Source: Centropus unirufus
Taxonomy: Eukaryota > Chordata > Aves > Cuculiformes > Centropidae
DNA length: 64,000 nucleotides
Direction: 5' to 3'
Assembly: GCA_013397695.1 (NCBI GenBank)
Contig: VYZI01000085.1
Location: 657,600-721,599 of the forward strand
The notes beneath the pieces are model-generated. The model ran no database searches and was not told where the DNA came from. It was given only the letters and a program-made list of their open reading frames with translations. This document shows, in pieces, positions 51,231-64,000 of this stretch. Both the position numbers and the translations under genes were made by a program. Each line of letters starts with the position of its first letter. Positions within the stretch are counted from its first letter, which is position 1.

Positions 51231-52859
51231 TTTGGTGGGATTGCATGAGGTAAAAGTCAGCATAAAATTTAGCCCAGATGCTTAGGCGGAACAAGAAATG
51301 TCTTAAAGACATTTTTTTTTTTCACATTTCCATTCTGAAATCTTAACATAATTTACATAAAAGTGTTGCATAAATGTTTATTGTTCTTTAATAGAATTCC
51401 AAGCATCCTAAGCTAAAATTACCTTAGGATCTCCAAAGATGATTCCCTGAGCTGAGCTCATCCTTTGTACATGGGGCCTGTCAAAGACTCAACAGGACTT
51501 TGTTCTACACTGCAGTGTTTTACCTCCATACGCAGAAGTCTGAAATCCCTTGTACACAAAAATGAGCATTTTGGCATAAGCAATGTGATCGAGACAGTTT
51601 CCATCCTCATCACTTAATCTTGATGGTTTCCTTGAACTTCGATGTAACAGTTCCCCACACACAGGATATTGTGTGTGATAGAAGCAATTTTAACTTGAAA
51701 GCTCACTCCCACCAAATGTCTGTGCTTTTGTGTGAGCCAAGAAAGACCTAAACCCAAGTATAACATGTTTCCAAGAAAAAACGTTTTGCTCTTATTCTCT
51801 CAGGCACGATTTGTCTCCTAACCAATGATGCTATTTCATCAAAACTTGCACTACTCTTCCTAAAAGCATTTAAAAAACAAAACAAGAAAGAGGCATTTCT
51901 GTTCCATAGCTTCACTTTTAATCATTTAATCAAACTTGATAAATTTTCCACTCTCTCTCTCATTCTCTCCCCTAAAATGAATTCTTGGCAGCCTTCAGCA
52001 AAACAAACTAAAAAATAAAAAGTTCACATGGAAGTTCAAAGCAGCAATTTATGGTGCTGATAATTTTTAAATTAATTCCTAATCCATGAAGCATAAAGAA
52101 ACCGCGCTTGAGATGCAGCCCACATCCAGCCATATGGCTTAAGGAGACAGTCTCTGTGATGTGTGGCTGCAGATCTCCCTGTCCCTGGCATACACACCTG
52201 AAGTTCATGCCCCTTAATGTAATTGGACAGTTTTGTTTGTGAAAATGGCCTGTTCTGCCAAATGCTGAAGTCCTTGCTTTGACAGATATATCACTTTCCC
52301 AATGTGAGTGTGTTTTGAAGAGAGCTGACACATGATCAAGTTCTCTTTAATATCCTTCAACAAACCTGACAGTTGTCCAGCAGGGTCTTGTGCTGCATCC
52401 AGCTGTCAGCTTCTGCGGAGGCATTATGGGAAATCCGACTGAGGAAAACAGCAGTAAAGAGGAAAAAAGTGATTTATGCTTCTGTGTACTCAGCTTAGTA
52501 TCAAAAACAGGTACCTCAGCCCATATGTATTTTAGCAGCCTTACATGGACAAAGTCTGCTTAGGTTCTGGTAGTACAGAACAACCTATTTACATTTTAAT
52601 TTCTTATGTCAAGGATTTATTGTGTGTCTCTTTATAAAGGATCCCAAACCTCACACACGCAGATACGAGTATCTATTTAAAAACAAAATGTCGAGAGCAA
52701 CAAAGACTAAATGTTCTCATTAAGATCCTTTCCAAATCTGACCTGCCTTATAAATTATGATAACGTCATGGTTTTTTAACTCTTTGAGGTGCCTCAGTTT
52801 CATGTGGGCTTGAGAAGGGGCTTTCACTTACGAGTCAAAAGTTCTCGTCTACAAAGAAA
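51231..52859. other. Unique AT-rich non-coding sequence
   Basis: No gene or repeat family seen. A T-rich run lies near 51312-51322 and a short (CT) run at about 51952-51965. Confidence 0.6.
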
Positions 52860-53052
52860 ATCATAGAATCATTTTGTTCGAAAAGATCTCTGACATCATC
52901 AAGCCTAATTGTACCTGTCCTCTACTAAACCAGACCCCTGAACACCTCACCTGCCCGGCTTTTAACTTTCTCCAGGAATGGGGACTCAGCCACCTCCTTC
53001 AGAGGACTCTGCCAGTGCCTGAGAACGCGTTCTGTGAAGTAGAGATCTGGCA
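52860..53052 (-). mobile_element. CR1 LINE, 3' part with tail
   Basis: The plus strand starts ATCATAGAATCATTTTGTTC, followed by the usual complement of the CR1 3' UTR (AAAAGATCTCTGACATCATCA, CCTCTACTAAACCAGACCCC, TGCCAGTGCCTGAGAACGC). It closely resembles the start of the 56.5 kb copy, so both probably belong to the same or a close subfamily. It is 5'-truncated to about 190 bp. Confidence 0.9.
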
Positions 53053-56000
53053 ATGAAAGTGTAGAATATACTCTTCAAATTGTTATTTAGGCCATAATTT
53101 GCCCTTTTTGTCACTTTTGTTTTCCTGCAGGAACGTAGAGGCTGATTGCAGTTCCTTTGTCTTCTTACTGAAATAGTTTGCAGCGAGAAGGAACTGAACT
53201 GGACCAAGACAATAGCATAAACCCCATCTCCTCCACCAGGAAAATGGTATTTGTACCCTCAGCCTACCCCTGCTTTCTTTGTCCAAAATCCCCATCAGCC
53301 TGCCTTCTGTCATGCTTTGCTGAAAGACTGAAACCTGTCCTAACGCTCCGTTCCTTGCGGTGAACCTTGTTGGCCTGCAGCCTCGTGCCAAAGTGCCCAC
53401 CCCAGGCGCCGCGGGGCTCTCTGTGAGCCCCTTTGCACACCTTGGGGTTGGGAACCCAGGACTGCAGCCCTCCCTGAGCCTCTGTGGGGTCAAGACCCAC
53501 GTGGAGAGCATAGACTGGGCAACCCCAGCCTGAAGAGGCTTGAAATCGAGCTTCCACCGGTGCTCGTTGATGAAAATCGCGCGTGTGAGCAACACTGAAG
53601 AGGTGCAAGTCCTGAGGTTCTACATAACAATGACAGAAAGATCCTCTCAGGCAGGAGGACAAGAGTTATTGAAACGGTCGTAGAAGAGTTGGTCTGAACT
53701 GGAGGACTGGGGAATGACCATGTTAGCTCTGTTATTCCAGTGCCCCTTTAAATATAGTGCTGAGGTGACTGCCTACTTAGCCTACGGTGAAGGCCACACT
53801 TGTCTGCAGTGAAGTCCCATAATCTTAGTTTATTGCATTGCATGTATTGTATTTGCTCAAGCTGTTGCCTGAGGGGGTGCTTGTGGGAAATGTATAGCTT
53901 TCTTCTCCCCCCCCCCTTCTCTCGCAGACTATTTAGGCTGACATTTATCAATAAATTGCACATATTGTTATACATTTTTCTGTCGGAGCAGCTCTACAAG
54001 ATTATGTGATGAGCACATTTTATCAATCTAGCAACACCACTTCTTTTTTCTTTTTTTTCTTTTTTTTTTTATCTCCATACTTAGATTTTTGCTGCAGAAG
54101 CGCCTGGAATGTCACAGCTCCAACACGACTTGATTGCTAAGTCAAACCAGAGAGCCAGAGTTCTCACTGCAGCCCGTGTTTCAGGAAATGTTTGGGGAAG
54201 GCTCTTTCTGGCAAGTCCACCCTCCCCCAGGTCTGTGGTAGAAATGCATCGTGGCCCTCTGCTCCCCGCAAAGCCCATAAATCTCCCACAACCAGGCGAT
54301 TCCTACATTTTGCAGTTCTGTACAGTACATTTTTCCCCTATGGGCTAAGCTGCAAACAGCCACTGCCCTGACCTCCCTCCCGCTAACTTTTTCAGGTTTG
54401 CTTTATTTTTGCCAGGGTAGCAGGAGGGTGACCCCGCAATCAAGATCATGTCAGTTAATCCTTCTATTCAGATCAGCACAACTCTTCCTCATGCATTACA
54501 TTTAAATTCTCTTTTAAAGATGCCGTGGCTTGAAAGACAAGGCATTTGTCTTCAAATTTTATCTGTCAAAACCTAGACGGGTTATTTCCATAGTATATTT
54601 TTAATCTTGCTCTGAAGTTTGCTTCTTCTGTTTTACTCTCCTCATTAGCTGCACCCACATACCTGGAATATTTCAAGACGCCACTATTTTGGACAACATT
54701 AAGGAGGTGGTCATCTCTTCAGTAAGAGAATCAGAGTTAAAACTATTTAAATGAACAGGATTAAGAATTTATATTTATATTTGCTGGAAAATATATGGGG
54801 CGGCCCATACCCTGTGCACAACCAGCCACTTTTCAGGTCCCTTGAGCAGAAGAAAAATGGGAAAATTTGGGTAAAACTTATTGTCAATGCTTAGTGCATT
54901 TGAAATAGGAAAGTAAATCTAGCAATTGTGCATGCACAGTTTGCTACAAGATTCATTTCATCGTGAGATGTATCTGGCATCATGGGCAAGCGCCACTCGT
55001 TTTGAAAGGAGATGGATGAATTTAGAAGAGGTTAGGTCACCATACAGCACAGAAAAGCTTCACCAAAATGATTTGATTCACCCATATGGACCTGCACAAA
55101 GATCCACCCACTCATCATAGCAGCCTTGTTTAAACCTTCATTGGAGGTCACATTTGGGTGGGCCAACAGAGCACTCAGGGCACCTCCAAATGAGCGCTGG
55201 TGGCCACTTGGCATGGATTGAGGTGCAACCGGGTCCCAGTGCAGCGTGGTGGGCACAGCCCCCAAGATGGGCATCGCCGAGGGCACCCCTCAGCCCTGTA
55301 GAAGGTCATGGCATGTGGCAGCCTGCTCCTGGTCCCTGATTTACTGCACTATCCCAGGGATGTACCCCGGTGGAAATGACAAGAATTACCATGGAGGTCC
55401 TCTCAGAGCCAGTTGGCATTAAGTGCCCACTGGTCCTCCAAGGACAGTCACATGGACAGGAAAAAGTAAGAGCTACACCACATTTGTGGGTGCCAGGAAA
55501 GATGATTCCTGTGTGGGCAGCCTGTCTTTTCCTTCTCTAGAGCTGCTGCAGAATTTTGCTAGAACAGTAACTTCTGCAGTGCTGCTGCCATAGCTTTAAT
55601 CCAGAACTCCAGAGTCACGGCAGTTAGGATGAGTTACCCTTTAACCTGTTTTAAGTTCCAGCTTTAACAGAAAAATTCAATCCGTTCCAACCAAACGCTT
55701 TTCTTTGGTCCACACTGACTATCAGACACTGCTCTGAAATAAAGAAAAGCAGAACAATACTGTAATAAAAAGAAACAATGAAAGAACTCATTGGTTATGT
55801 AAATTCAGTGCTGTAATTGTTTCATTATTAAAGATGTTTTGGTAAGAACGTTTTGTTAGATCAAGATTGATTGCAACAAAAAGCCAAACCAAGAAATAAA
55901 TTAAAAATATGTCAAATACTTTTACAGAAGAATTAAAATAAATAAGGAGAGTATTTTGGGAAACATGCTGACTCTTTGTTCATCTTTTGATGGGTAGAAA

Positions 56001-56476
56001 TACACATCAATGAAGGATTTGTCAGAAGCAACCATTGTGGTTTCCAGACTTCAGTGAGTTATGCGCCAAGTGAAGTCTCTGCATTTGTGAAGTCTTTATG
56101 ATCACTCCAGAATTAACAGCTTCCCATGAATGTCAGATTTATGGACAATCCATTAAATATTTGAATCAGATCTTCTTACCTGAACTAATCCAGCTGAAGA
56201 AAATACATGTTCTTCTCAAATGCCAAGGGTTATGTCACATCATTTTGCCAGTGCAGAAGGAAGCATGTTGCTATCCAAGAGATATTTGCTAACAACCCAG
56301 AGGATGTGTGCTACACAAAACTATCGGGATTATTGACTCCCCGCTGCAGCTTGGTTTTCACGTTCTTAACTATTGGCTGAGATATCCTCATGGTGAAGGG
56401 AAGAATAAAATCAACTCAAAGCTACACTTTTGTGTTTAGCATTAAGATATGAGTAGCAAAATTTACTAAAGAGGAG
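53053..56476. other. Unique non-coding sequence
   Basis: No gene recognised. The 170-codon minus-strand frame at 53083-53595 is the longest in the window, but overlaps a 132-codon frame in another register, has no domain I know, and lies in a locally GC-rich, CpG-containing part (53340-53600), where stops are rarer. A C10 run lies at 53907-53916 and a T-rich run at about 54042-54070. A GC-rich patch lies at 55180-55300. Confidence 0.55.
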
Positions 56477-57078
56477 AATCATAGAATTGTTTGTTTGAAA
56501 AGACCTTTGAGATCATCGAGTTCAACCATATCTGTCCACCACTAAACCAGACCCCTGAGCACTTCTTCTGCCTGTCTTTTTAATCCCTCCAGGGATGGTG
56601 ACTCTACCCCTCCATGGGCAGCCTCGGCCAGTGCCTGATAACCACTTTGGTGAGGAATATTTTCCTGGTGTCTAGTCTGAACTGGCACAACTGGAGGCCA
56701 TTTCCTCTCCTCCTATTCCCTGTCATTTGGGAGAAGAAACCAACACCCACCTTGTTACCCCCTCCTTCCAGGCAGTTGTAGACGGCGATAAGTTCTCCCC
56801 TCAGCCTCCTTATCTCCAGGCTAAACAATCCCAGCTCCCTCAGCTGCCCCTCATAAGTCTTGCTCTCCAGCACCATCACCAGCCTCATTGCCCTTCTCTG
56901 GATGTGCCCTCAATATTTTTCCTGAAGTGAGGGGCCCAAAACTGAAGCCAGGATTTGAGGTGCCGCCTCACCACTGCCAAGCAGATTGACACAGTCACTT
57001 CCCTGGTCCTGCTGGCCACGCTGTTTCTCATAAAGGCCAAGACACCATTGACCACTGCTGGCTCATGTTCAGCCGGCG
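56477..57078 (-). mobile_element. CR1 LINE, about 600 bp, 5'-truncated
   Basis: The largest and best-preserved CR1 copy. The plus strand begins AATCATAGAATTGTTTGTTT (complement of the 3' tail) and runs through the complement of the 3' UTR, the ORF2 end (56604-56888) and upstream sequence to TGGCTCATGTTCAGCCGGC. Read on the minus strand this is the 3' end of a CR1 LINE that copied by target-primed reverse transcription and was 5'-truncated. A small internal deletion is likely near 57050, where segments normally further apart are joined. It is not intact and cannot mobilise by itself. Confidence 0.95.
56604..56888 (-). pseudogene. CR1 ORF2 (reverse transcriptase) C-terminal remnant
   Basis: About 95 codons remain open on the minus strand and match the CR1 ORF2 C-terminus: KTYEGQLRELGLFSLEIRRL, RGELIAVYN, then GVGFFSQMTGNRRRGNGLQL, and a terminal RKIFLTKVVIRHWPRLP. 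CR1 ORF2 normally encodes endonuclease and reverse transcriptase and is roughly ten times longer, so only its extreme end is here. The ATG that opens the frame is internal to the original ORF. Upstream the frame is broken. It is a dead LINE remnant, not a host gene. Confidence 0.9.
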
Positions 57079-60000
57079 AGACTGAAATGGTGAAATAAAT
57101 ACGTGATGTGTGGTGTGGAATCTGCTCCGTAGCACAAAGAGTGGAAAGGCAGTGGATGTGTTGAGTAGACATACTCTGCCCTTCTAGCACAGCATTTCAG
57201 AATGGTATTTAATTGCAAGCATTAATGAATTGAGTCTCACAGCAAGGGATTAAATGGAAGAGGACAGGAAGAGGAAAAGATTGGGAAGGAAGAAAATATA
57301 GAAAGGAATTGTAAAGGAGTGCAGGAGAGAAGAGAGCTGACAAGATAAAAACTGACACGAAGAAAACCACCTGTGAAGGAATTGAAGCACATTTCAAATA
57401 ACATCTCCAAAACAGATATGTGTGTTTGAAACTCTGCAGACTGAGTCTTCCTGTTTGTCAATGATTACTTTTTCAGCCTAACTCCTCTATTCCTGGTACT
57501 TCTTGGCTGATTCTATCACATTTCTGTCTAACCCAGAACGTATGGCACAACTTTCTTTCTCCCCAAACCTCCCCTTGCCCTCTCTTTCCTTCCAAAACTC
57601 ACTCGACATCTGCCTGTGCTGCTTCCTTGGTTCTTGCACACCTTTTGCTGTGACAGTTTAGGACATGGTAGGTTCATGGTGCCTGCATAGATTGGAAGGA
57701 TCCACTCATTCACATTTCACCACACCTACCCGAAAATCCTTATCTGTGTAAATTCTGTTCTATAAAGCTGCAAGGTGCTACCATTGCACAGAATATTGCA
57801 TCTGGGACCCAATCTGATCATCCTAGACTATATCACATCAGAAATAGTGAGAGCTTCCTCACATCTTCCTTTTCCAATACTCCTGGAAACAACAATTCAA
57901 GTTGTTATAGCTCTAACACAATCTCCCTGGTTCAAAGTACCCATATAAACACTTCTTTCCAAACATACCCGTACTTAGATTTTATATCCAACCTGCAGTA
58001 TGGAACATACGCACTTAATCAATGCAGGATTTAAGATTTTTTATTAGCACGTCTCCCAGGGAACTGGTTTAGCTAATGATAATGGATGGTCATGACTATC
58101 ACGTAACTGGGATGGCATTTGCAGGGGGAACGAGAGAAAGAAAAATCCTGCTTTCATATGACCAGTGTCACAAGGTTAAATAGCACTAGAGTTCTATCCT
58201 CTTGCTTTTTAATGTGGAAATGACTAAATAAAACATTAAAAAAAAGAGGAAATATGCATGAAAGATAATGAATGGCCATTTTATTAACTTTGCCTTTCGT
58301 GTTTCATCTCGGTAGGGTAATAAAAGACACATAGATCAGCAAAGCTGGGATGAGATGACCACAGTTGGAGCTTTCACATCCCCTGGTCTCTGAAACAATG
58401 ACAGCCTCCTCCTTTCTTTGGTGCAGCTTGCAGAGGCTCAAGAGTTCTGCAAATCATTTTGGACCACAGAAAAGTCTGCAATCCAGAACAAAACTGCTAA
58501 TAATTCAGGACAAAATTTTCCAATTACACATCCATAGCAAGTAATTAACTTCCTAAAAACCAGAGTTGCTCTAGAGAGAAAATAGCACATGTGCAGATTA
58601 GATCTCTTAAAAATAAAACCTGAAATGCTAGGGGAAGTCACACCATTTGTTAATTCTAAGGTTACACATTTTTCTGGAACATGCCTTACCCCCATGAGTT
58701 TTGTCCTTAACGCTATAATCTCTGCAGTTATCTATGTCAGCAGCCAATTCTGGCTTGCTCATACTTCTTCAGAGGAGAGAAGGAAAGAGTCATCACTATT
58801 AGAATCTGTATCATTTCATAAGAAATTCTCCAAGCAAACCTCTTTTCAAAGACTTTTAGCCCAAATGAAAAACTCCAGGTTTCAATAATTTTAATAAGCT
58901 TCTGATAGGCATTCAAATTTGAGGTGTTCATCCAAATACCCTCAAGCTTCAGAGAATCCCTTATCACTGCTTCAGTTCCTAATAGCTGTCATTCCAATAA
59001 ATATCAGAGCAATTAAAATCTCTATCAATCAAAAATATTGCTTTCTTACAGGCCTGTCATTTTTTTAAAAGCAAATCCTGATCTACCTTTTCTAACAGCT
59101 CTTGAATTTTATAGCAACATATAATAACCATCTGACTGCCTTTATTTCCATTTAACTTTTATCTTTAATGTCTCTGCTGCTGTTTCAACCAAAATATTTA
59201 TAGCATTTTTTTCCTTTGCACACTTAGTATTATTGTCTCTGTTCCCTGCTGTATTTTGCCCTCCATTCTAAGAGAAGGGAAGGCAAAGCCAGCAAAACCA
59301 GTTCTGGAAGAGACAGCCAAATTTTTCATTAATGTTCACAAATCTTACTAAGAGAACAAAGACACCTTCCCATCATGAAGACGCAAAAATATTTCCATGG
59401 GTAATGCTGCCCATTTCAACAATACCCTGATCATGACCCCTCCTTCCCCTATAATGTCATTTAACAGACTAAAATTGCCACTTTTTTTCTGATACAACAT
59501 CTTGAAAGCCCTGTTTACACCTTTCTTTTGGCATCATTTGATTTCTTGGTGGGTGAAGAGAGTTAAACAGGCTACAGAGGAACTTGCAGTACTTGTGACA
59601 TAAAACTGTGATGGCCTGGCACCGAGATTTAGCTGCAAGGAAGAGAATGAAATTATTGGACTTAAAAGAGCTTGAGACAATAAGCATCAGAAATGAGATC
59701 TGTCCTGTAAGTGGAGCTGTAATAAGGAGAACCATTAAAAAAAAAAAAGATTTCTCTTAGTAAAAAGAGGAAAAAGTAAGAATTTTGTTCATCTCATGTT
59801 GCATTCAATCTGAAAGGTGGATGTCCACAAGGAATTATCACATTTCTGGCTCCTTTCTTGGAGAAGGCAGGGCAGGAGAAGATGGGGAGATAGGCGACAC
59901 CTCACATTCTGCAGGAGGTCTGATCACTGACCTATATAGACTCTCCCTCTATCCTGCAAGTTTCCGTGTAGCCAAATAAATCCATTTCCAAATCTGGCTT

Positions 60001-63000
60001 ATTTTATTTTGATTCAGGTTTGGGGTTTTTCTGATCTACTCTTTTAGGAACCAGCCCAGTTGATGCTGGAGCTCAGTTATCTGCTCTCTCCTAAGTCCTA
60101 TGGGCCCTATTTTCTGTCCGTACAAACAAGAATTGAGGGTTGCCTCGGTGGATGACAAAGGTTAAGGAGGTTGGACCCTGTTTAGAGGAAAAACTGTCAT
60201 TCCCTTACTTTCAAACCCAAAGCAATGTTTTGCAATGCAAATGCAACAGTTTTCTGTATATTTGGTTTATTCCGTTTCATGTTTTGGCCATTCAATGCTC
60301 TCCAGAGTACTATTAAGATTAGGAGCATTGCGTGCAGTGCTTTAAAGAATATGAAAAGAGATATTTTCTAGTGCACGAGTGAGCTTCTGCGGACTGGATC
60401 CTTGAGTCACTTTAACCTTGAATTTTTTCTTACAAGTGCCATAGATATTTTTGGTAAACTCATATTTCTTCATAGCTCATAATATATTCACTACACAAAA
60501 TCTACTTCCCAGGTAATTTGACTGATTAAATATTCAGAGATGTAGATGTGCTTCAAAACATGGTGTAATCTTACAATAAAGGAACCAAGAAGATGCTATT
60601 TGGTTGGTCAGAATATGTTAATCATACAGTCTGTCTATACATTGATCTATTGCTCTGGATTGATATGCAGATATATTTGGTCTGCCAGTAAGACAAAAGG
60701 TGATGGTAAATGTAGTATTTTGCAGCCTCTGTAAGCGTGGATGAGTGGTCAGCTGGAGAGGAACATTGCTCCCCAGGCCAACGCCCATCTTCTGATGACA
60801 ATACCTTGAACCCAGGGCTGTACATTGTGTTTTAGCACCTCGTGACACAATATTTACTCTTCCTTTTGATCCCAGTTAGCCAACACAACGCTAATTATTT
60901 CCCAGACTATTTCTCTACATCAAGTTTTTCATTGAACCCCATTCACCTTTTGCTGATTTATCCATTCTCTGACAAAAATAAGAGTTTCAATCTTTTAATT
61001 TAATTAAAGTGTTCTTGACTGAGATCATTAAATCTTGGAGAGATGTTTAATTCAAAATTTGCTGTATCCACAATGGTAGTGATTGAGTAACAGAAAATCA
61101 ACTTATGTCGTAGTAGTTTGTTAGAATATTTGTTTACTCTTCAACTGAAGCATGCTAATTACAATAAGAGGTCTTCACAAGCAATCCAGTGAGCAAATAT
61201 GATTGGTTAATAGATAAGGAATGATTCATGATTGAAAATATACAAACCCAGCATCTGCAGAAGGAGGGTATTAGATCCAGGGCCACATTGTTTGAAAATA
61301 CCAAAAATTGGGTTCTCAAATAGACTTGGGCTGCCATGTAGATGTGGGGACATACTTTTGTTGCATGAAAAACAAAAACTCACTTGCACATCTATCTCAA
61401 TTTTAGTGGCAGTGGTGTCGTTGCTACAAACACTGTTTGCCACTGATTCATGTAAATATAGAGTTTTCACCTCTCAAAAGAGAGAATTGCACAAAATCAG
61501 AACATTTAGGAAGAGATTATAAAAATGGTTGACCGGGCTGAACCCTCAAAACAATTTGAGTTCTTTAGAGCACTTTGTACTATTAAGTAAGGAAGAAGGA
61601 CTACAAACTCAAAAAACATTTCCATTTGTTGCACTTGGACGTGACTGAAAATCAGGAATGACTCCTCTCTAGTGCGGAGATAAAGAATGGGGGTTCCAGA
61701 GTAAGGACTTCCACAGGAAGAAAATTCCTTCCACTTGACCTCCTGCTTAGAGACATTTATAGGGTGAGTTTACAAACAGGTTGAGGGAAGCTTGAACAAA
61801 TAGGGTATCAAAGTAGATGGTAGCTCATTTTTAACTTATCTGTGTTGATATGGAAAATCTATGTATTAATACACAGAAAAAGTCCATTAAGTATGTTCCA
61901 TTTTAGTTAACTGGTAAGTGATTCAGTTTTTTTGACATAAGGTTGTTTCTAAGTTTTGGGATTTTGAAATATGAAAGGATTTTGTTAACATTTTTTTTCC
62001 ACAGTCATTGGGGATCTTCAATTTTATGTTTTAATTAAAAACTAAATAAGATAAGCATTGCTTTCAGCAGGACTTGTGGATTTTCAGCTGAAATTATTTT
62101 CTCTAGAAAATTTCAGGATTCCCCCCAAAATTCCTTTCCTAATATCACTGTTCTTAAACACTTGCCACTGCCTCCGTGCTCCGCTGCTGCCACTTCACAG
62201 CAATCCACTTAGGAGTGGAAGAGTTGTGTGTTTAAGGATTTTCCTTAAAATCTTTTTCCCAACCAAAGAACAAAAAATCTAAATTTTTCTTTGTGGATTA
62301 CTTTGAGGTGATTTTTTACGCAAAGCCCACTTTTTGTGGGGCCTTCCTTTGCCAGTGGCTTCCTGGTGGAAGGCGAGACCAGTAAACAGCCAATAATTTG
62401 TCCAAGCAGAAGCCTGTAACAGTAAATGCTGTGCAGAAATATATGGGGCTCTTGAAGGGTACGAAGCAATCTTCTAACCAGGACACTAAACTAAAAGCCA
62501 CTAAATCTCAGTTCGACTCCCATGCTGTACAATGTTGGATATCAATAGCGCATCTCATATTCATTTCCCATTTCTGCCCATGCTATCACATTCTTTTGAA
62601 ATTAAGTTCCTAAGTGCAAGAAATATCTGTACTGTGCGCATGCAGCTCTAACACAACAGGGCCCTTAAAGCCCCTGCAGCCTCCAGATTCTGCTATAACA
62701 CAAATAAATAATGATAAGGAGGATCTCTGTGCCACGGGAGCATGAGACACCGCCACCACTTCATATTTAAATATTTATTTTAGCATTCCCTGGTTCACAA
62801 ACAGACACCAGCAGTGTCAGATAAGCTTCCAGCTGTTCCTATTAGGGCAAATTCATGGTTATTTTGCAAATGTTCATTAGGATTTTAAGCTGTACGAGCT
62901 CTTGATGGAACAGCTCTGAAGATTCACCTTCCCAAATTGCACAAATGGTTCCTGCAAATGGTGTTGCATTTTACGGGTGGAGGTATTCCTAGAAGCAGAG

Positions 63001-64000
63001 ATTTTAAATGGTCCCCTCAAGAAGCTGAGCCGGGTAGTAGTCGATATTTCCCAATTACTGCACTTAGCCAGAGCCTGATCTCATCAGAGAATGTTTAAAA
63101 CCTTGCCAGAAATAACAGATCATCACGCATAGAAGAACTCTCAACAAGCCCTTTTGGTGGCAATCTATGCAGAAGTAAACATAGGTTATCCAGCAACAAA
63201 GAGGAAAATCAGCCTCGCCGCTGCAGACCCAGCCCCGCACCTGATGGCGAGGAGGGGAATGGGCGTGTGGGGACATGGCCCGCGCGGAACCCATGGTCTT
63301 GAGGCAAGCGGACTTTATTCTGCTTTTTCTCTACCCTGGTTACAATACAACCAATGTTCTGTCCATAGCATGGCTGATCAGGACGGTTCATTACTATAAA
63401 TATTAAAAACAGCTTGATCAGAGGGGGACAACAGAGCCCACTGCACCAGAAACTCCATTTACACATCTAAGGTAACATTACAAATGGTCTTTTTTTTTTT
63501 TTTCGGGAAGGTTTTCTTTTCCACTTCAAGCACCGCTCTTGATGGCTTATTAAAGGGTTTGCCAGAATTAGTTTTATCCAAACAGTGGCAATAAACTTCA
63601 CTTCTGGCTCTTTACCCTGCAAGATTGTGCATTTCCCTGGTCATCGCTACTCAACCAGCCCGTTTTACATCACAATTTTCCCTTTGTCAGGTCCGCCACA
63701 TATTTGTGACTAAACAAATAAACACCATCAGTTCAGCAGATGGATCTTCGGACCCAAACTCCAGAGTAAATCCCGTAATCAACTGGGCTGAATGATGCTT
63801 TTAGCAGGCCAAGGCTGATCCTCACTATAATTCACAGTCCCTGGGTACGCTGCTCCATAATAAAGCTTGAATGTCAGGCGTGTCAGCCAAGAGCTAACAT
63901 ACCTGTTTGAACTAGTCCTGTGCCAACGGAAACATATCCCACACCGAAAACATTTAGCCTACTGTATAGGCATAAATGGATTCTTTTTAACCAAATGAAG
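57079..64000. other. Unique AT-rich non-coding sequence
   Basis: No gene or repeat family recognised. It contains an A12 run (about 59738-59749), a T14 run (63490-63503) and a small CpG cluster (about 63217-63305). Open frames stay under 100 codons without family likeness. Confidence 0.6.

Noticed and set aside
53083..53595. Longest minus-strand open frame (170 codons)
   Set aside because: No recognisable domain, overlaps another long frame in a different register, and lies in GC-rich sequence where stops are rarer. No splice or promoter evidence.
1..64000. tRNA, rRNA, CRISPR arrays, operons, endogenous retroviral LTRs or genes
   Set aside because: No tRNA B-box context, rRNA block, regularly spaced repeats, gene clusters, paired LTRs or retroviral gene motifs were seen on either strand. 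A computed search would be more sensitive for tRNAs and microRNA hairpins.

Overview
The window looks like non-coding nuclear DNA of a vertebrate, most likely a bird. The decisive evidence is five clearly recognisable CR1 LINE pieces. They include the family's 3' tail (ATCATAGAAT read from the minus strand, ATTCTATGGTT read on the plus strand) and a translatable end of the CR1 reverse-transcriptase ORF. Other support is the low CpG density, mononucleotide A/T tracts, the lack of operon-like gene packing, and a 178-base assembly gap of N. No bacterial, plasmid or phage feature was seen. Organism and locus are inferences; no gene in the window was recognised by name.

Layout: 1-5.9 kb is unique AT-rich sequence with one possible MIR/L2-type relic near 3.98 kb. 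A 286-bp imperfect palindrome lies at 5.9-6.2 kb. A pyrimidine-rich stretch (10.6-10.94 kb) and a C/T tract (13.55 kb) precede an isolated CpG-rich patch (13.64-14.05 kb). The N gap is at 18.155-18.332 kb. T-tract/A-tract hairpins sit at 19.9 and 43.1 kb. CR1 pieces lie at 23.95, 28.1, 49.3, 52.9 and 56.5 kb, with a weaker one at 45.2 kb. The 31 kb region holds nested direct and inverted repeats around a perfect 16-bp palindrome. At 32.7 and 33.5 kb there are two copies, about 92% identical by eye, of a segment of roughly 172 bp. At 46.8 and 51.1 kb a second, much older pair of related segments is seen. A doubled 12-bp perfect palindrome lies at 50.15 kb.

No protein-coding gene can be called with confidence. 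Open frames are short, lack recognisable domains (apart from CR1), and look like chance. A few stretches look like internal exons with splice-like borders. The best is on the minus strand at 36.36-36.46 kb, with phase-compatible companions at 41.4, 39.0, 38.2 and 24.2 kb. Another is on the plus strand at 32.19-32.29 kb. They may be parts of unrecognised spliced transcripts, but such combinations also arise by chance in 64 kb. The rest reads as intergenic or long-intron sequence. Several stretches contain clusters of homeodomain and octamer motifs that would fit developmental enhancers, but conservation cannot be judged from one sequence.
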